From Pholis gunnellus (taxonomy: Eukaryota; Chordata; Actinopteri; Perciformes; Pholidae): a DNA stretch of 64,000 nucleotides. Under the pieces are notes generated by a model, which ran no database searches, had not been told where the DNA came from, and saw nothing but the letters and a program-made list of their open reading frames with translations. Of this stretch, positions 50,573-60,790 are shown piece by piece; positions within the stretch are counted from its first letter, which is position 1, and each line of letters starts with the position of its first letter. Location: positions 17,707,154-17,771,153 of the forward strand of contig OU342822.1 of assembly GCA_910591455.2 (NCBI GenBank), in the 5' to 3' direction. A program made the position numbers and the translations under genes.

Positions 50573-53500
50573 CTGCAAGAAAAGGGAAATAATGAACACA
50601 GTCAGCATGCAGAGGTGACTGAACATGACTGCCGAGGGTCCCAGAAGATATTGTGTAGATTTATTCATTTCCTTTATTCCTTTCGGGCCGGATGATGATT
50701 CAGTATTCTTTTCTAATGGAATCGGATTGAGGCGGTATGATCAGATCATGTTGTTTTACAAAATGATGTCTAAATTATAGGCTGCAGCACACAATAATTT
50801 TATTGTTGTTAAATCTTTAACTGTTTACGTTCTTTATTAATTGTTCAGCATATCATTTTTCCAAAAAGGTAATGCCCAAAGTAATGTCTTCAGATGTATG
50901 TGTTGTGGGGTCCACAACCCAATTATGTTAAGTTTACTCCTCTGGAAAAAATCAAGAAACAAGCAAATATTCACATTTTAGAAGCTGCAACTAACTAAAA
51001 TGCTTACGTTTTTGTTGCACAAGTAAAGTGTTTTTTTTCTTGATGCAATTGAACCTCAGTGTGATCGTTTGCATGTCTTTTATTTGAATATATGTTTATG
51101 ATATCGCTCAGTGCTACAGTCTTGGTTATTATATGTATGGTGTAGATTTTAGTATGAACCCCACACTCATCATGTGCCCCCTTGCAGGCTTCAGCATTGG
51201 TCGATGGAGGTTTACGTTCCGTATGTGCACTGTGCATAGTTGTGTGCATGCATCTGTGAGTAGTATGAGTGAAAAAAGGAGGGAGCATCTGTGTGTGTTT
51301 GCACAGAAGCAACCGTTGAGGTTGTTATTCACTAAAGGACACACATTTCACACAGATGCTTCTTCTCTCTTTCAGTTGTACAATGAGTCAGTCACTGTTT
51401 TTTCCCCTCTATTATGTGTTCGGTTAAAGGTTAGCGTGCACACATCTTTTCATGCATGGGTGTCGTTGGGTAGTTACGACACTGCTTTTAATTATGAATA
51501 GGGATGCACCAATCCAACACTGATATTGGATATCAGTCCAATACCGACTCAAATAGATATTGTGACAATGCGGCCAACCTATTCAAATCTATTCTATCTT
51601 TATATACAGTATGTGTGTCTGATGGGAGGTTACTACGTCATGCGTCAGCAGCACGCTGTCAGATCGCATAGCTAAGGGAGCTAAAAACAAACATGTCAGC
51701 TGTTTAGTATTTTTTTTTTTTAAGTGTATTGATGATCCCAGTCACTTTCCCACTGTGAGGCATATGCTTATTAATAAAACACTGGTAGCGCTTGATCAGT
51801 AGATATCTGTTGATACTCAAAGCGTAGGCATCCCCCCCACGCCACAGGCCCCTGTGCAACCGCACTGCCTGCACTGTCTATATTTACGCCTCTGGTGCAG
51901 GAAGGAGGACACCTAAAACCACAACTGGCTGTACAGTCTGGGGTTTAAAGTCGGTGGTTCTCCTTGTGGAAGGCAGTTATGCACACTAGGAGGGAGGCAG
52001 TGAAGCATAGCACAGCCTAGTTTACAGCAGCTCAGAGCAAATTATTCTTCCAAGGTGATTGGCTTCAGAGGACAGCCGGGTACATTGAGTATGTCTATAA
52101 AAGCTGCATTGAGGGCAAGGATATGACTGCACTCATAAAGTCCTAACCCCCACCCCTTCTCTTTCTCTCTTTGTCTCTTTTGTCCCCCTTGCATCCCCAC
52201 CTCCCCCCCCCCCCCCACCTCCTCTTGTCCCTCTCTGCAGTCCTATAGCTTCTCCTCATACTCCAGCAATAACCCCCCAGAGAGAGGTGTGTGAGTCAGA
52301 GAGAGACATAGATGTATAGTTCTTAAGCCCTCACCCCAGGATTTCTCATCATTATCATTATCACAGTGGCAGTATATGGCAAAGGTTGACTTGGCTTTCT
52401 CGTGGCAGTGTGAGATTTGTAGGTGGGTTGGTTGTTCTTACGTTCGCTGAATATGAAGTCGGAGGTGATGTCAAAGGGCTGGATCTGGGTGTCATACATG
52501 GAGACGGTGACGCCCTTCTGGTGGTCGCTCGAGATGAGGGTGAGCGTCTGCTGCGCTATGCACACATAGGAGCGCCCGGCGGGGGTCACCAGGGCCGACA
52601 GGCGGTGGGTGTTGGCTGTGTGCTTCCCAGCTGGAGAGAAAGGAGGAGTTTGACTAGGTTGGTATGGTTAGGGTAAGTCTGCAGGTAATGAATCAATAAG
52701 TCAATGTAATGTCCCCAAAAGTCATAAAAACACGACCGTGTGAGTGTGAGTGAGTGAGTGAGATCCTTCTGGCTAAAAGGGAGATTCATGCAAATTCCAT
52801 AATTTGAGAGGATTCTCAATATATAATCAGGGGGGATCCATTGTGACCAAAAGCAATAGAAAGGGCAAAATAACAGGAAATACCCCTCCAAAATAAAATA
52901 CAAATGAAATAATATAACAAACTTTAATATACTTAAAATTTAAGATAAAATTATTAAAACGTGTAAATTGTAATTTATAAAAGTGTGTTGGAATAGTTTC
53001 GACACAAAACGTTTTGTCATAATAATAAAGGATACTAATGATATTGATAATAAAACAACTTTGTATATTTCTATTGGGGTCTTTTTCCTCTCAAAGGCAT
53101 GCTGTAACGTACCGGGCGCATCTAAAATCTGCAATAATTCCTGTGAATTTTTCGATAAACGTGGGCGAAAATGGCAAATTCATGCGCGAATCAACCCTCT
53201 AATTCCATCTGAATGCAAATGTGACATGAATGAGAGCAAGTTGCGATCAAAGCAGGCGGGATGGAAATGTGCTGAGTGGCTACTGTACGCATGCCTCTGC
53301 GGAAGACTCACGGTTGTACGCGTTGATGAAATGCGATGTCTCCGAGGTATCATAGACGAACTGAACCTTGCTAATCTTCCACACCTCAATGCCCTTGTCA
53401 CGGAACTCCTGCAACACACACACACACACACGCACGCGTCAAACTGGGCTCTTCCACTGCATGGAGAGGGCTGGTTGGCCTATACTGAGGAGCAACGCCA

Positions 53501-55135
53501 TCTTGACGAGTCATTTTAGGCTCCTGTCCACTGTTGAAACATGAATATATTCTAGCGATGACAAGTAACAACTTTAACTACAACATTCCCTTAATTAAAG
53601 ACATAAAAGTGACATGATTGCACTATACAATCAGTATTAGCATTTTATTCAGGGGAAATAATTCAAACTTTGACAGAAATGTGAAACTCAAGATATTGTA
53701 TTTCCTCATGTCAAATGACTCAACAAACAATATATTCAAAGTGAATTTGAGAACTTATATTTAGGTAATTGATTTGGATGCGTTTGCGTCTTGATTCTCC
53801 CAGCAGATGATTCAGACTTTACAAATTGCCTGGGATGATATAGTATATGCATTATTGTCGCTTCCGGCGCTGTCTCGCCCACCTTAGAGAAGTAGATGCG
53901 AAGCGTGTAGGCGTTGTTCTTCCAGGTTATGTGGATCTCTGACTCCGTGCTCCCACATTTCCCCTCGATTTCTGCACCACGGGGCAGAGTGAACGCCGCC
54001 TGCTCGGTGATCAGCTGCAAACGGATACAGCAAGCGCGTGAAAAAAGTTGACACAAAATGGACAGATTACGGTTGGTATTGTCGGTCGAGTTTAACTTTT
54101 TTTAGCATTCCACTTTTACGCACGAATTTGGTGTAACCAAATATCCAGATACAGGTGAGATTATTTAATAAATTGGACTTAGAAGCAGAAACAATTAAGA
54201 TTCAATTTAATCGATGCTTAAAAAGTTTCATATCGAAAAATGTATGTAGCTATGGGTCCAACGACGTTAGCATTTTACGCACGACTACACACTACAAAAG
54301 CGGTTTCAAAAAACAATTATGTACTCAACATACACTGTCCTTTTTAATAAGAGCAAACATTCTCGATTTGAATAAATGACAAATTGTTTTTCACACAAAA
54401 CAAATGTTTCTAGTGCTGCAACCAGCTTTACGCACAGCGAAACGACCATTGTCTTCAACACAAAGCAACATTCGATGCATCTTACATGCTTGAAATGTCC
54501 ATTGCGTTTCATTTCTTTTTAAGCATCCTCGTGTATTAAAATGCACGGGGATTCCTTACGTCTATCCCATTGAGCGCGAGCACGTCAAATGGCACGAGGA
54601 ATCTCACGGCGAACTCCACCATCAAGCATGTCGTGCCGTTCTCCCGGACTGCGAAGATGGCTTTGTCTGGGTTGGTGGAGAGACCGGACAGGTTCTCACC
54701 TTCCTGCTCCGCCAGCACCACGGACAGCGCCAGCACACCTGACAACAGAGAAGTTGGCGGTGGGGGCACTTATGTCAGCGGGGTAACAGATATGGCACAC
54801 ACGCACACCAAAACATGCAGAGTCAGCAGAAACAGCGACATCATGGTTGTACTCTTAGTTTAGCTCACACCTTTAGATCACTGGCATGTCACCTTTTGTT
54901 TCCTCACGGCAAAGTCGAAATCAGGTGAAAACACTGTGAGTCTGCAATCTGCAGTATCAGGGGAGCAACAGCACGCCACTGGCTGCAGTCTCAACCACGT
55001 CAGAAAGTGATGAACTGCAACATGTTCCAACGACATTTATATATATGTTTGAAGAGGAAAATAACCGGTGAAATATGCCAGAACTCAGAGACTCTGTCAT
55101 GCCTAAACACGCACAGAAGGTGCACACGCACGCAT

Positions 55136-55217
<82 letters not shown>

Positions 55218-55335
55218 TGCAGTAAGGAGTCACGACAGCTGCACATGCACACACACGCACACGCTCTCTCTTACCGAACACGCCGAGCAGCAGAAGCCGG
55301 GCGCTCTCCGTGGTGCTGAAACCGAGTCGTCCCAT
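50397..55335 (-). CDS. lamp5: Lysosome-associated membrane protein 5 (BAD-LAMP), complete CDS in six exons
   Basis: A single-pass type I membrane protein of the LAMP family, found in endosomal and synaptic-vesicle compartments of neurons. Exons in transcript order: 55335-55275, 54738-54560, 54014-53883, 53408-53312, 52630-52442, 50572-50397. All splice sites are GT...AG and the frame closes at 277 residues (human, 280). A signal peptide of about 30 residues precedes EQEGENLSGLSTNPDK, which is almost identical to mammalian LAMP5. Four luminal cysteines (58, 100, 180, 223) and N-glycosylation sequons at N36 and N54 are present. The membrane span is about 235-257. The short tail ends PRDRSMYKNM, with YKNM fitting a YxxPhi sorting signal. 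It is convergent with pak5, as LAMP5 and PAK5 are in human. Confidence 0.95.
50573..52441 (-). other. lamp5: lamp5 intron 5 (1.9 kb)
   Basis: It contains a dispersed repeat near 51487-51700, a CT/poly-C tract (about 52155-52217) and otherwise AT-rich sequence. No gene recognised. Confidence 0.8.
51487..51700 (+). repeat. Dispersed teleost repeat (AGGGATGCACCAATCC type)
   Basis: It starts TAGGGATGCACCAATCC, then GATATTGGATATCAGTCC and AATACCGACTCAAAT, followed by AATGCGGCCAACCTATTC. This matches the order of a common percomorph interspersed repeat rich in GATAT words. Confidence 0.7.
52442..52630 (-). CDS. lamp5: lamp5 exon 5
   Basis: Residues 157-219 plus one base of P220: GKHTANTHRLSALVTPAGRS, YVCIAQQTLTLISS and QIQPFDITSDFIFSE. 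The acceptor is CTCTCCAG and the donor GTAAGA, both on the - strand. Confidence 0.95.
53312..53408 (-). CDS. lamp5: lamp5 exon 4
   Basis: Residues 125-156 plus one base of P157: EFRDKGIEVWKISKVQFVYD, then TSETSHFINAYN. The donor is GTGAGT. The acceptor GTTGCAG is preceded by a (GT)n array instead of a normal pyrimidine tract. Confidence 0.95.
53883..54014 (-). CDS. lamp5: lamp5 exon 3
   Basis: Residues 81-124 (44 codons, phase 0): LITEQAAFTLPRGAEIEGKC to AYTLRIYFSK. The acceptor is TTTGCAG and the donor GTGGGC. Confidence 0.95.
54560..54738 (-). CDS. lamp5: lamp5 exon 2
   Basis: Second part of G21 to D80: end of the signal peptide, then EQEGENLSGLSTNPDKAIF and RENGTTCLMVEF. The donor is GTAAGG. 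It contains the RE1-like motif at 54711-54731. Confidence 0.95.
54711..54731 (+). promoter_or_regulatory. Candidate RE1/NRSE (REST-binding) site inside lamp5 exon 2
   Basis: The + strand reads GCCAGCACC, then AC, then GGACAGCGCC. This matches the canonical 21-bp RE1 consensus at 19 of 21 positions with the standard 2-base spacing; only the first two bases (TT in the consensus) differ. REST silences neuronal genes in non-neural cells, and lamp5 is neuron-enriched. The site overlaps codons for signal-peptide residues. Binding itself is inferred. Confidence 0.65.
55137..55213. repeat. Long (CA)n microsatellite in lamp5 intron 1
   Basis: About 38 CA units, reading as (TG)n in the lamp5 transcript. 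It lies about 60 bases downstream of the exon 1 donor. Confidence 0.95.
55275..55335 (-). CDS. lamp5: lamp5 exon 1 (start and signal peptide)
   Basis: ATG at 55335-55333, residues 1-20 plus one base of G21: MGRLGFSTTESARLLLLGVF. The donor GTAAGAGAG follows. This Met gives a signal peptide of normal length when joined to exon 2. Confidence 0.92.
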
Positions 55336-56869
55336 CGCTTTCAGCTTCCTCAGTGCTGTAAAAAAAGGGGGCTAAATGACTGGGCAGCCTGTGCTGAACC
55401 CGCGACAAGAAAAGAGAGACAGAAAAGCAAAAGAGGGAGGCGGGAGAGGAAGAAAGGAAAAGAGAGAGAGAGAGGAGGGATTCCTCTGCTCAGCGCCCAG
55501 TAGTCACGCTCAGATCATCGTGAATGCAGCAAAACATGACTCCAGTTTGGACGTGAGATCCGGGTTGCTGTGCAGAAGCAGCCGGCTCCGAGGACTTCTG
55601 GCCGTCCTAACAGACCGCCCTCTCCAAGGTTGACGGGGTTTAACCCAGTGACAGCTGCAGGACTGAGCTCCTTCAACACATCATTAGCATCAGGAATAAA
55701 GATCCTTCTTGAAAGAAAAAGTCCGTCACCTGAATTTGTCTCTTGTAAGGACTCGGCCACCGTCTTAAGTTATTCCCGCAATGCTGTAGTCTCCATCTCT
55801 GTGGTAGCAGCTGTAGGTTGGGCTGAAATGATGTATGTCTGGAGGGAAACGCCGACAACACCCCCTCCCTCCCTCTCTCAAACTCCACTTCTGCAGGGTT
55901 GCAGCTGAGAGTTAGTGAGAATGAGGGCTGATAAAAATCACTTCGACTTAAAATCTGATTTTTTAAATGTGCTGTTCAATGGAGTGATATTCTATTTAAT
56001 GTATTCTACAAATACACTTGTCTCGTTAGAAAACGTTATGGCACAAGTGAAACTGGCACTGGAACCACTAGGGCAGATTTTGTGCATTGCTTTATGAATC
56101 GTAATTTTGGTACTAATTACACACACACACACACTAATGGCACGTGCTCGGCTATAGACCAAACTCCGCAATCAGAGAACAAAAACGACATGCAGAATGA
56201 CAAACTGACCCTTTTTGATAATAATGTAAATACTGTTCACCATATTGTCCCCTAATGGAGGATCTCCCTCGCTCTCTCATTCTCTCTCTCTCTCTCTCTC
56301 ATCCAACACAGGACACATGTTCATTTTCGATTTTGAGATTTTATTAATCGATTATAACCATTCAAATCAGTAATTGAAGAAGGCAGACTATCTAACAGAA
56401 ATGATGTGCTGAAAGAAACCGAAACGTATACAAGATAGTAGCACAACACAAATATGCTGTGTTAAATAATTCAGAATTTCTGATCACCCCTCCACCTTCG
56501 TGACCCCCACCCTCTCCAAAAGGAGTGGCAAATGCTGCTGAACACGGGAGCAAAAGAGCACATATACTAAAACTAGAAGTTACACCTTGCGTTTCACTCT
56601 GTAGCAGCAGAATCCAACTGGAAGGTGCTGGCATCGACGCACTTTACGCATAGTAGTCTGAGTTGCTGTCGAATTTTTAGTAATTCAGTGGTAGTTAAAA
56701 AACCCGTTTTGGTTCGTTTTACTCGCGTTTTAGTTTGTGAAATGGCAGAAACTTTTGCAGGACGGATATAATGTCACCACTCTATTGTTGAGAGCTTTAG
56801 ATATAGATGGTGTTGAGATTAGTGGCCGATACGGATAAACACTTTTTTACGCATTGGGCACTTTGGTTT
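55336..56869. other. lamp5 upstream flank and spacer to the ankrd63-like gene
   Basis: 1.5 kb between the lamp5 start and the ankrd63-like stop codon. It should include the lamp5 5' UTR and promoter and the ankrd63-like 3' UTR. No clear TATA box was seen for lamp5. A (TC)n run lies at 56276-56300. No further gene recognised. Confidence 0.6.
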
Positions 56870-58333
56870 TCATTTCAGAATGCCAAACTCGCACTTGACG
56901 GAGCTGATGCTTTCGATGCTGAGTTTACTGTCCACCTGGGGATGTTTTATTCCCCGAGGAAAAGTTTCTGATCGCGGAATCTGCCCTGAAGTCATCATCG
57001 GATTCTCCTCCAATTCTTTTGCGCCGGTTTTAAACTCCGGGGAGGTAATTCGGCGTAAGAGTTTGTTGCTCAACACCGAGAAAGTCATGGTTGAAGTAGC
57101 GACAGTTGGTGCGGTAAACAGAGGAGGTTCGGCGTTGCACGGAGACGCTTCTTGCCTCCTTACGGTTCTGGATTTACGCAGGGGCACCAGTGTGCGGTCC
57201 CGAGGCGTGGGGCTGAGGATACTGGTTGGCAGACTACATCTTTTCTCGTGAAATCTACACGCACTATAGTCTGACATTTTTGATTTTTCTGTCCCTGGTT
57301 TATTCTCTCTTTTGTTGGAAATAATGGGAGCCAGTAAGATGTCCAGGGCAGAGGGCGCGCTGGGTTTGGGGGTGTTACTGGGTGAGAAGAAAATCGATTT
57401 TTGAGCCTCGCAGCTCTGTTTAGGAGGGGGGAGATGGTCATCTCCGGTTTTAGGATGCTCATAGTTTTGAGACTGGTCGGAAATCCGCGGAGGGGCTTTA
57501 GGGGTTAGGATTTCGGAGAATACCAGCGCTGGAGGTGAGGAGGAGCCGTCATTCTCTCTTTCAAACTCATCTATTGAGTCCATCGATGCCAACATACTCT
57601 GCTTTACCCGTGGTCTTGGTTGCCAGGTACACTTTTGGACCAATAGACAATCTGTATGATTACACGTTTGAAGGTCCTCAAGTGTGTTCACTAAATGTCC
57701 AACTCTGCTCTCAAACTTGTCATTTCCATCACCACATCCCAAACTAAGTCGCGTCTGCGCCTTTCCCTGAGCGCCTCCCTCATCCTCCCGGCCCTTCCTG
57801 GAGTTGTGAGTGAGCGCAAAGATGCACTCTGTGTGGCCGAGAAACTTCGCCACTTCAACAGCAGAGTTGCCAACTTTATTCTGCCGGTCTATCCGGAGAC
57901 CCAGCATCTTGAAAGCTCTCACCAAAAACTCAACCACAGGCGAGTGACCTGCTACGGCGGCGTACATTAGGGCGGTGTTCTCCCAGGCGTCCACAATCTC
58001 CGGGTCTGCATTGTTTCGGACCAGGATCTTCACAGCGTCCAGGTAGCCCTTCTCACAGGCGTAACTGAGCGCGGTGCGCCCGTTACCGTCCCGACAGTTG
58101 ACACTGGCCCCTTTCTGCAGCAAAAGCTCTGCAAACTTACACCGAGTCTTACTATCGGGCAGCAGGATAGAAGAGATGAGGGGGGTCTGTGCGCTCTCCG
58201 TTCTGGAGTCCACTATTTCCCCATCCAGCGCGTCCAGAACGAACCTAGCCAGGTGGACTTTATCCTTTGACATCGCCTCCAGGAGGATCTTAGTGCCGGT
58301 TTGCCCATCGGACTTCCCCTTAGCCTTGAGCAT
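56870..58333 (-). CDS. ankrd63: ANKRD63-like ankyrin-repeat protein, single exon
   Basis: An intact 487-codon, intronless frame. The first 176 residues match ANKRD63 closely: MLKAKGK start, LLEAMSKDKVHLARFVLDAL, LLLQKGASVNCRDGNGRTAL, then ACEKGYLDAVKILV and LGLRIDRQNKVGNSAVEVAK. These form about four ankyrin repeats (roughly 48-80, 81-113, 114-150, 151-180). Residues 180-487 are disordered, Ser/Pro-rich and basic in places (RTVRRQEASP), and are longer than the human tail (380 residues in all). Human ANKRD63 is also single-exon; its molecular role is poorly known. ATG 58333 is chosen because it matches the human N-terminus and lies downstream of a TATA box. The frame also opens at 58432, which would precede the expected transcription start. 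ANKRD34 proteins are a weaker alternative. Orthologue or ohnologue status is open. Confidence 0.85.
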   Translation of the reverse strand: MLKAKGKSDGQTGTKILLEAMSKDKVHLARFVLDALDGEIVDSRTESAQTPLISSILLPDSKTRCKFAELLLQKGASVNCRDGNGRTALSYACEKGYLDAVKILVRNNADPEIVDAWENTALMYAAVAGHSPVVEFLVRAFKMLGLRIDRQNKVGNSAVEVAKFLGHTECIFALTHNSRKGREDEGGAQGKAQTRLSLGCGDGNDKFESRVGHLVNTLEDLQTCNHTDCLLVQKCTWQPRPRVKQSMLASMDSIDEFERENDGSSSPPALVFSEILTPKAPPRISDQSQNYEHPKTGDDHLPPPKQSCEAQKSIFFSPSNTPKPSAPSALDILLAPIISNKRENKPGTEKSKMSDYSACRFHEKRCSLPTSILSPTPRDRTLVPLRKSRTVRRQEASPCNAEPPLFTAPTVATSTMTFSVLSNKLLRRITSPEFKTGAKELEENPMMTSGQIPRSETFPRGIKHPQVDSKLSIESISSVKCEFGILK

Positions 58334-58447
58334 GATTTTTAAATGGATTAAAAACCTATCGGAGTAATGCCGCCTCTCTATAACACAGAGCAGGTTTGGA
58401 AAACCTTTCCCTGAAACGAGTGCTGACAACACAGACCCATTACTCTG

Positions 58448-58454
58448 TTATATA
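58448..58454 (-). promoter_or_regulatory. TATA box of the ankrd63-like gene
   Basis: TATATAA on the - strand, about 115 bases before ATG 58333. Initiation 25-30 bases downstream would start the transcript near 58420 and give a 5' UTR of about 90 bases. Confidence 0.5.
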
Positions 58455-58474
58455 GTAAAGAGGGAAGCCAGCGA

Positions 58475-58487
58475 GTTGCTGGGCAAC
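58475..58487. promoter_or_regulatory. X-box (RFX-type) motif upstream of the TATA box
   Basis: GTTGCTGGGCAAC fits the X-box consensus RYYNYY-N-RRNRAC and is nearly palindromic. It lies about 20 bases upstream of the TATA box on the - strand. RFX factors act on ciliary and neuronal promoters. Function is inferred. Confidence 0.5.
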
Positions 58488-58929
58488 ACAATAACTGCGC
58501 TTTGTTCCCCTTTGTAATGGAAATACGTTGCTTATAATGACAACAAGGAGCTTCTGCGCTGGAGCCGCCTGTGTCAAAAAGAGTGCATGTGGGATATGAA
58601 TTCATCCTGCACTTGTTGAATGGGATTAGTCAGCAGTGGTCATTGTTTGGGAAATAAGTGCGCGGGCGGTGTGTGCGCGCTGCGCTTGTGTATACATCTG
58701 GCCTCCGCACAGCGTGTCCCCACTCGAGACGTTTTCAATGCAAAGTGATCTGATGTCAGAAGGGACCAGACCGACGGGATGAACGATATTGTTAGCGTTA
58801 GAATAAAGTAATTGGTGGTGCTGCTAAGGTACACAAAGCCCTTTTAAGCCCTTTAGATATTCCGGCTTGCCCCAAACACCAAACTTTATTTTTTTATATA
58901 AAATGTAAAAAATGTTGATCTCATGGTTA
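58488..58929. other. Upstream flank of the ankrd63-like gene
   Basis: About 440 bases, moderately GC-rich near 58650-58740, with no gene recognised. It ends where the plcb4 3'-end duplication begins. Confidence 0.5.
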
Positions 58930-59031
58930 TCTTAAATTAAACAAATGGATAAACCAAACAGGAGGTTTGTACTCAGTTTTTCTTTGGAGAAACACGAATG
59001 AGCCACACGATTAGTCTCATTCACACCTGGA

Positions 59032-59037
59032 TTTATT
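59032..59037 (-). terminator. AATAAA polyA signal retained in copy A
   Basis: Plus-strand TTTATT within CACCTGGATTTATTGGTACA, the same context as the functional copy at 60917-60922. Confidence 0.6.
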
Positions 59038-59387
59038 GGTACACAAATCATGTAACTGTATTAAAATAACTGATAACAACCGCATTTTCATTGCTTTAAG
59101 TTCATCAGTACAATATTAATACAAACAAGCAACAGTTCAAATAGAAAACAAAGAGGACATACAACATCAACTGAGGAAATCAAATCAGTGACTTGCTCTG
59201 CAAAATATAATTGGCTTTCTTTGAGAAACCAGAGATCTAAAGGCTACAAGCAATCACGGTATCCCACTCATAATCCTAGTGAACAAAGGGAACATCTATC
59301 CAGAGACAGCATGGTTAATGTCTCTGGGTTGTACAGGGCCATCAGCGTGCACGTGTGCGCGCACGCTTGTGTCTCTGTCTCCGTTGC

Positions 59388-59430
59388 TCACACCACCGTG
59401 CAACTTCCCCATCCGCTGTATGTCCTTGGC
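59388..59430 (-). pseudogene. Broken duplicate of the plcb4 terminal exon
   Basis: On the - strand this reads AKDIQRMGKL, then jumps straight to the bases that encode the final residues and stop of the intact exon at 63525-63593. It is 43 bases against 69, so 26 bases are missing, which shifts the frame. The acceptor context and the downstream polyA signal survive. If it were spliced in, translation would run past the old stop to a TAG at 59296-59298, giving a 44-residue tail without the usual C-terminus. Confidence 0.8.
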
Positions 59431-60018
59431 CTTCCAGGAGACAGAAAGCACAGATACAGACACTAAATACACGCATGTAGCACCTGCAGAAGAACATGTG
59501 CAATTTTGATCTTTTAGCTAAAGTTCTGAATGTTCTATTGCTCATCAGTTTATCAGTAAGCGATTATTTCCTCTATATATTGGGGTATTTCCTTGATTAC
59601 CTTTGCAGGTGACATAAACCACAAGCTCAGCAGGCAGTGACTTCAGTCCGTTTTCATTCCCAGGGCCTCAAATACCAAACGCTTTGTCAGGCCCCTCGGC
59701 GTCTGATGCGACGCACAAGGTGCCTTTTAGCGTCTGTATGAGACTCACAAGTTAAGTGACTACAATGTAAACCCCTCTGTCATTATTGAACACTCAGAGA
59801 AGTGTGAAGAGATCACAAAGCCACACAGGGTGTGTGGGAGGTGGTCAAACGCAGGACTTTCAACCAGGAGACGTGTTCAAGACGGCTGTTTGAGTCCCAA
59901 ACTTACGTTAGTGATGGTTGTGGCGTGTTTTCCGTAACGTGTAACGTGTTTGATTAGTTTCCATACACGATGTTTTTCCTAAATCGAAGTGTTAACCACC
60001 TGTTCATGGGACCGGGCT

Positions 60019-60051
60019 ACCCCTTGGCGTTAGAAAGTGACGCCAAGGGGT
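60019..60051. repeat. Perfect 12-bp hairpin
   Basis: ACCCCTTGGCGT and ACGCCAAGGGGT pair exactly around a 9-base loop. It sits in the stretch that copy A has and copy B lacks, so it may mark an inserted element. Confidence 0.8.
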
Positions 60052-60524
60052 CTGACAAAGCTATTTGGAATGAGAGCGTGTTGGTGACGCAATTGTTGCA
60101 ATGTCTGCGGTGGGACTCTGTCACATACTATGAAAGCAAATGATTATGAGCTGGAGTGAAAGCACAGTGAGGTTGTGAGCTGGCTGCTTTTCTGCTTAGT
60201 AATAGCTGGTGAGTCATGGTGATAAATGACTCCAGCTGCTCGTTGGCACCGCTGACACCCTGAGAGCTGCAGACTACTAATGTGGGAATGAGATTCCACA
60301 ATACAAAGACAAGTGAATCACTTTATTTCCTTTTTTTTTTTACATCTTGTATTCTCTTCAAAGGCAGATTAGTGGTGTACTATTTCCCTGCTTTCGTCAG
60401 TGAAGTCGGTGGTGATTCACCTCAAGAATTGTCATTACAGGAAAATACACATTTTTACAGGCTCAGCAGAAAACTGAGGCTATATGTTATACTATTACTA
60501 TTTGCATTGCATTTTTTGAAATAC

Positions 60525-60790
60525 TATACAATGAGATTATTTTTCATGACATAAGTCACATTTACACCATGACCTTTTTTTATGACATATTATATTATGG
60601 GTTTTCTTACATACTACACGTCTACTAAACCCATGACTTTCTAAATGACAAACTCTCTGACATACTTTGACTTCTTAACTTTGATTTTGGATGACATACT
60701 ATACTTTGTCGTTTTTAATTACTTTTTTGATTACATACTATGTAGTATTTGGGGCCAGACAGAATATTTAAATGCTATACTATACTTAAT
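60525..60790. repeat. Degenerate tandem repeat (ACATACTATACTxTGACTTT type)
   Basis: The words GACATACT, ACATACTA, TATACT and ATGACTTT recur about every 30-45 bases. This resembles a dispersed teleost satellite, and it lies between the two plcb4 3'-end copies. Confidence 0.6.

Larger units (their letters stand above)
58930..60262 (-). repeat. Copy A of a direct duplication of the plcb4 3' end
   Basis: Three blocks are collinear with sequence further right: 58930-59262 with 60822-61166 (3' UTR end with the polyA signal), 59300-59575 with 63375-63785 (terminal exon and flanks), and 60083-60262 with 63855-64000 (last intron). Copy A lacks the 2.2 kb of 3' UTR at 61167-63374 and has about 400 extra bases at 59600-60080. 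Homology is judged by eye over many 15-30-base matches. Confidence 0.85.

Noticed and set aside
55000..55503. Cys/Val and His/Thr-rich frames around the (CA)n array
   Set aside because: They are translations of a dinucleotide repeat. The same holds for similar frames at 11190-11408, 27601-28206, 41083-41840 and 45716-45951.
56870..58333. ANKRD34 family as the identity of the ankyrin gene
   Set aside because: The N-terminal KVHLARFVLDAL and LLLQKGASVNCRDGNGRTAL segments match ANKRD63 much better. Only the general style of the basic Ser-rich tail recalls ANKRD34.
58334..58432. 33-codon N-terminal extension of the ankrd63-like frame
   Set aside because: It has no counterpart in human ANKRD63 and lies between the TATA box and the chosen ATG, with its Met at or before the expected transcript start.
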